A stretch of DNA of 64,000 nt from Mesostigma viride (taxonomy: Eukaryota > Streptophyta > Mesostigmatophyceae > Mesostigmatales > Mesostigmataceae), in contig RPFO01000002.1 of assembly GCA_009746045.1 (NCBI GenBank), positions 1,953,006 through 2,017,005 of the forward strand. Direction: 5' to 3'. Under the pieces are notes generated by a model. That model searched no databases. It saw only the letters and a program-made list of their open reading frames with translations, and was not told the origin of the DNA. The position numbers and the translations under genes are program-made. Shown piece by piece: positions 59,201 to 64,000 of this stretch (position 1 is the stretch's first letter; every line of letters starts with the position of its first letter).

Positions 59201-62200
59201 GGGGGAAGAGGGGGGAAAGGGGGGAAGCCATACATGCCAATGGACAGAGCGGAAGAGGCAAGCACATAAGACTTGGGTGGCAGTGGCGCACAGCACAGCG
59301 TGACAAGAACGGCGCGACCCTGGGTACTACAAGGCCCTGGATGCGCTGCACCAGGGGGGGGCATGGGAGGAATGGCGAGGATAGGGGGTTATTCGCGACA
59401 TGGAACACGGGGCATGCGCTTGTCTAGAAAACTAGATGACGTAAGGAATGTTCCTCAAGCCTGGGAGCTCAACTAACTGCAACATTATCACCTAGCATTG
59501 GGATGGTGATTCTTCAATCGACCGTGTGGTTGTTTGGATATGACACAAGACGTGGTCAAGCGCGGCAAGGCACGCCACCTCAGATGCTGGTGTAATGAGG
59601 ACAGTTTAAGGAGACAGCATCACAGTAAGCAACAGAATGGGCTGCCGGATGCCGACGAGAGTGAGGGACCCAGAGGCACGCGTGCCACCACGGTGCCCAA
59701 GATCACGCGTGCCAGCTCACCACCATGGTGCCGAATGAGATCCCTGCCGCCATGAAGAGGAGGAAGGGGTGCTTGCGCATGATGTCGGTGGGGGAGACGA
59801 GCCCCCTGGCAGCGCGCAGGTACCCCAGCGGGCGCATGCGGATCAACAGGGCACCGCGCAGCGCTAGTGGGTGCATGGGCGTTAGCATGATGGAAGAGCG
59901 TACTGTGGAAGAGCATACCTTCCTGAGAGCCAGCCAACAACTTCTAGCCGTAGGGACAGGCAGAGAGCGTTGGGGAAGCCCGGTACAAAACGTACATTGG
60001 GCTGTTCAACCTCAAGAAACTACACTCAGGAGATATGAACTATCCAGCAACCAGACTCTTGGGCCACATCAATGGAGCTCCCGTAAGTAGGCCATGATGG
60101 GCAGTTCCAAACAACGAAACTGGAACGCTACTACAATGTACATGCAGATGATGGACCACAATTACTCCCTAAGATCCGTTGCTTGCGGCAGCCTCGCTCT
60201 GGAAGCAGCATAATCCTTGCCTGCACACTTACGCCCTCACAGCCCAGCACAGACGGACATGCTGGCCACTTGGGGTGTGGGATCCAGCACAAGAGGCGCC
60301 AGCCGGTGGCTACAATCCAGAAGTGAGAGCACACAGCCAACCGCTCCCTTCAGAAATGAACGCCATTCCAGCCTTAATGTAGCCACCAACGCATTGCTTA
60401 CCTGAAAACTGTTTTCATTGGCTGATTCCTGAAACTGTGTGCACTGTGAGCTTCATCCTTCCAGGCAGATCTGTCAGACCCGTCTGGTACCCCGACACCA
60501 AGATCTGGAATAAAATATTCCTCTTGTGCGGTGCATCTGTCGCAGCTAGAGACTGGACATCCTGACAGGTGGACCCTGCTAGAAGTTGCAGTAAGGACTA
60601 CGTAGACTGCTATTCCTTGGCTGCTAAAGACGTATCAAGCTAGTCGCCCAAGGGTGCTCAGCAAGCAGTAACGCCGTGGCACTTGCAACACGGATGGTTC
60701 CTGGGCACCCACCAGATGAAGACCATGGAGATGAGGAGGAAGAAAGGGATGGTCTGGAGGAATGCGGATGTCAGTGAGCGCTTGTCCTTCTGGATCTTGT
60801 GGCGCACGTTCGCGTAGCTGTCGACGCAGCAGGGTAGGGGGGCGGGGGGGGCGCCACCGAGTGCCGGATAAACCGCATGAGCAGGCAGCAGGGAGCACAG
60901 GGAGCAGGGAGTAGGGAGCAGGGAGCAGGGAGCAGGGAGCAGGGGGCAGGGGGCAGGGGGCAGGGAGCAGGGAGCAGGGAGCAAGGGGCAGGGGGCAGGG
61001 GGCAGGGGGCAGGGGGCAGGGGGCAGGGGGCAGGGGGCAGGGGGCAGGGGGCAGGGGGCAGGGGGCAGGGGGCAGGGGGCAGGGGGCAGGGGGCAGGGGG
61101 CAGGGAGCAAGGAGCAGGAGCAGGGAGCAGGGAGCAGGGAGCAGGGAGCAGGGAGCAGGGAGCAGGGAGCAGGGAGCAAGGAGCAGGGAGCAGGGAGCAG
61201 GGAGCAAGGAGCAGGGAGCAGGGAGCAGGAATACAAAAGCTTGACACAATCATGACCACCTGCACACCATACAGTGCTAAAATGCAGATTTGTCAGGTTG
61301 GAACGGGTCATTAAACATCGAATTCGGCCCAAATTCGCCTCTCAGCATTACATAAATAACAATATAGCAGGCTTTAAGCATTGCCTGTAGAATCGCCGTG
61401 GATCCCTGCTAGCAAATATGGTCATGGATGCGCCTTGCAGGGCATGGCCGTGAGTCTTGCCTACCAAAAGTGCCTGCAAGTTTTTTCCTACAGTTTCCAT
61501 GCCTGCCAACACATGCTAGCAACCAGCTGTCAACATGACCGACTGGCGAGTGCGGTGGACACCTCACTGCCTGAACCAGGGGTAGTGCTGAGAGCACAGC
61601 CACTGACAGGGACAAACTCAGAGTTGAGCCTGGCTTGTGGGTAACACTAAGAGAGCCACAAATGGACCGTTGCCTGTGACTGATACTGGGAAAGAGTAGC
61701 AAGGCTGCTACCGATGCTTATGCAAAGTCCCAGTAGCTTCTGGCCAAGTCTAGGATGGTTGCCTCAACCACCCCCATCCCCTCTTTCCCCCATTCCCCTG
61801 CCCCTGCCCCATCACCGCAGCCAGCACGGTGCGACCTACTTGGCGTAAACGGTCGGGATGAGTGCGACGGTGGTCATGATCATCAGCACCACGTCCATCG
61901 TGATCACGTGCTCTGGACCAGGGGTGTGTAGGGGGGACAAGTGGCGCGCCCAGGGTTGTCAAGGCGGCAACAGCAGGAGGGCAGATGCCAAATGCGTCAT
62001 GGGGATGCAGAAGCAGGGCCGTTCGCGGGGCGACAGCAAGACGCGACGGGTGGCACAAAGCGAACACGGTTGACGATTAGAGTGCAAAAGGGTGGTTACC
62101 TTTTACCCCACCACACGCTTGATGTGTAATATTGCCCCCTAGCAAGGGAATGATGGGCTGACTCAGTACAGTAGTGTGCATTTCCAACCAGCTCCATCAC

Positions 62201-63669
62201 AAGTGTTCCCATGGCTCACCCGTCCGCATGACTGCCGGGAATGTGTTGTCCTTCCCATCAGCACACAGAGAAGCCGGCAGTGTAATGGGAGTGGCATTAC
62301 AACCCCAGCCACCTCAACACATAGCATGTGTTTACAATACAAGTGGGTATAATGGCCATCACGTTTATCTTCTTCCTCGTATCACGTAGATCAGGTCATG
62401 CACCGAGAAAGATAGGGACCTCTGAAGGATGTACGTGCACAGGGATGGGGAAACATGCCGTCCGCACGTCCTCATCCGTCCTCATCCATCAAGGGGAAAC
62501 GCGTCGGCAAGAGACCGGTAGTAAGCTATGGAAGCGCCACCTCGGCGAACAGCAGACCACCGGCACATGGGACTTCCAGACCTACACCCTTGCAACCCCG
62601 CGCACCAGGCCAATAGGAAGCAGGTAGACCCTCTCTGAGCGACCGCAGGCATGACCATCGCGCTGCAGCGATGCCCTTGCGTGATGAGATGCCAGGCCGA
62701 CACACCTGCAACCAGTCCCACGCCCACCTGGTTCTCCACTGCAACAATGCTGGCGCCGTCTACACTGGCATATCTCCGGGCCGGCAGCATGCCAAAATGT
62801 TGGCATGGCAACATGATGTGATCGTGCCATTTGCGACGGTCATGCCAGATATTGGGACCTTGCTGCCTGGGGGTACCTCCTACCTGGGATGAATGGCATG
62901 AGCGCGCCGAGCACAGGGATGTCCCTGAAGGGGGCCCACCAGAACAAAGGGCCTGCACGGCACCACAGCAAGGGGGAGGCAGCCAATAAACACATAGTGT
63001 GGTGAATGCTGGGCAGTCCGTACGCCAGGGCTGCAGCAGGTCCGAGAAGCTCTGGGTCGCATGACATCCCAGATTAGCTGCGAATTAAACCAGGAAGTTC
63101 CTGCATGAAGCAGCAGCAGACTTGCAGGAGACTTGCAGCAGACTTGCACAGATGCACAGGCAGCTCACACCGTCCCAGAACAGGCCCAATCTGCCCACGG
63201 CATGAAGCAAAAAAAGATTTCTTCAGGCACCACCATTCCGTTCACCAGCCTTCCCGGCCCTGTTGCTCATCAACGCCAGCGCACAAGCACTGACAGCTCA
63301 ACCTTGCGGTGGGAGCCGATACAGAGGGAGCGCCGCAAGAATTAAACGCTCAAAAGAGAATTCTAGAATTGATGTTTACAAGCCCCGGTTTGCCCCCACC
63401 AAAGGACGCCATGGCGAAGTGGACAAGGCTCAAATGTAGCATGGCTAAACGGGTCACGCACTGGGATGCCTCTGTGTGGCACAGTAGACTAGAGAAATAT
63501 GTACACCAACGCACCAACGCAGCCGGGGGCAGCCCCCAACCCCAGTCCCTGGCAAGAGCGAGCGCTCTACGTACCCGTGAAGTAGGTGATGAAGTGGAGG
63601 GTATAAATAATGAAGAGGCCCTCGTTGGGCCCATTGATGATCCCCAGATGGAGGGAGCCAGTGTGATAA
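56281..63669 (-). CDS. AAPT: CDP-alcohol phosphotransferase (ethanolamine/choline type), 3' part
   Basis: Exons with agreeing phases: 63575-63669, 62884-62952, 61840-61912, 60713-60817, 59721-59805, 59125-59187, 58015-58076; the last is 56281-56357 (TGA). The product matches the C-terminal two thirds of eukaryotic EPT/CPT and plant AAPT proteins: GIINGPNEGLFIIYTLHF, FWWAPFRDIPVLGALMPF, a helix MDVVLMIMTTVALIPTVYA, AFLQTIPFFLLISMVFIW, GRMILANLCDEPLGMKTG, then GEITTGLRIHCF. Hydrophobic segments recur, as expected of this polytopic ER enzyme, which transfers phosphoethanolamine or phosphocholine from CDP-alcohol to diacylglycerol in the Kennedy pathway. One exon between 58015 and 56357 is not resolved (it must carry phase 2 to phase 1). 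The catalytic DG-AR-G-D-D motif lies upstream, beyond the window. Substrate choice cannot be told. Confidence 0.85.
56940..57080. repeat. 45-bp tandem repeat, three copies
   Basis: Units containing CTTGCTTACCGGAGTAGCAC and GGACCAGCATCCATATCTC, in the 3' intron region of the phosphotransferase gene. Confidence 0.85.
58548..58912. repeat. 24-bp minisatellite interrupted by a LINE insertion
   Basis: Units of CCTTCTGCACGCCCCCTTCC plus TATT occur at 58548-58630 and resume at 58755-58912. The break at 58631-58754 is the LINE fragment. It lies in a phosphotransferase intron. Confidence 0.9.
58631..58754 (-). mobile_element. Short LINE 3' end insertion with target duplication
   Basis: The 124-bp insert is the reverse complement of about 3330-3446 (3' UTR, stem-loop at 58655-58679, AATTT tail at 58631-58652). 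TCCTTCTGCAT is duplicated at 58620-58630 and 58755-58765. It therefore jumped into a pre-existing 24-bp minisatellite, antisense to the window but sense to the phosphotransferase gene. Confidence 0.85.
60888..61235. repeat. 7-bp minisatellite (GGGAGCA/GGGGGCA), about 48 copies
   Basis: Two unit types form blocks: GGGAGCA at both ends and GGGGGCA in the middle. It lies in a phosphotransferase intron, 70 bp upstream of the exon at 60713-60817 in the sense direction. Confidence 0.95.
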
Positions 63670-63736
63670 CTGTTGTCCAGCGTGTGCCGATGACACCGGT
63701 GTGCCGACAAGCAGCCGGGGGCACACCCGCACAGAC

Positions 63737-63963
63737 CACCCACCCACCCACCCACCCACCCACCCACCCACCCACCCACCCACCCACCCACCCACCCACC
63801 CACCCACCCACCCACCCACCCACCCACCCACCCACCCACCCACCCACCCACCCACCCACCCACCCACCCACCCACCCACCCACCCACCCACCCACCCACC
63901 CACCCACCCACCCACCCACCCACCCACCCACCCACCCACCCACCCACCCACCCACCCACCCAC
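63737..63963. repeat. CCCA microsatellite, about 57 copies
   Basis: Perfect (CCCA)n, GGGT on the sense strand of the phosphotransferase gene, immediately upstream of its first visible exon. Confidence 0.95.
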
Positions 63964-64000
63964 AGCCACCCAGCAAGAAACAGCAGGCACAGCAGGCACA

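Noticed and set aside
60635-61332. Pro/Leu/Cys-rich frames of over 200 codons
   Set aside because: Created by the 7-bp minisatellite. Only 60713-60817 is a supported exon, of the phosphotransferase.

Overview
The window is nuclear DNA of a eukaryote, most likely a green alga. It holds multi-exon genes with GT-AG introns and donors such as GTGCGT, GTGAGT and GTACGT. All three gene families occur in plants and algae: a makorin, an RNF123/KPC1-type (plant RKP) ubiquitin ligase and an aminoalcohol phosphotransferase. A short CCCTAAA tract, the plant-type telomere repeat, lies at about 26.27 kb. The species cannot be named from the sequence. All gene models are hand-built splice models in which exon phases were checked to add up.

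Layout. 1-6.7 kb is transposon and repeat debris: a broken LINE ORF1 on the minus strand (370-1715), a 5'-truncated LINE with a reverse-transcriptase ORF and a perfect 14-bp target-site duplication (2078-3446), several other LINE 3' ends, and microsatellites. 6.7-11.1 kb (+) is a makorin-like paralogue, probably a pseudogene. 11.1-13.4 kb is intergenic repeat debris. 13.4-24.4 kb (-) is an apparently functional makorin with three CCCH fingers, a Cys-His motif, a RING and a C-terminal CCCH. 25.36-48.31 kb (+) is a complete 13-exon RNF123/RKP homologue of 1707 codons (SPRY at the N-terminus, C3HC4 RING at the C-terminus). 48.3-55.1 kb is a nest of LINE fragments, a hAT-like element, a tRNA-derived SINE candidate and a 930-bp ATTC microsatellite. 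56.3-64 kb (-) is the 3' part of a CDP-alcohol phosphotransferase gene (EPT/CPT, plant AAPT), whose 5' end lies beyond the window.

Two biological points stand out. Two ubiquitin-ligase genes, makorin and RNF123/RKP, are arranged head to head with about 1 kb between the first certain makorin exon and the RNF123 start. The two makorin copies are tail to tail and keep identical exon lengths, so they arose by inverted duplication.

The most unusual features are repeats. A roughly 7.76-kb array of about 215 copies of a 36-bp unit fills intron 7 of the RNF123 homologue; the unit is stop-free in all three sense frames and has no AG dinucleotide. Most large introns carry their own minisatellite. At least nine LINE 3' ends share a small stem-loop just before tails of different 4-5-bp repeats, and one such tail has grown to about 233 copies. 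One insertion consists of nothing but an AATT tail between 12-bp target duplications.
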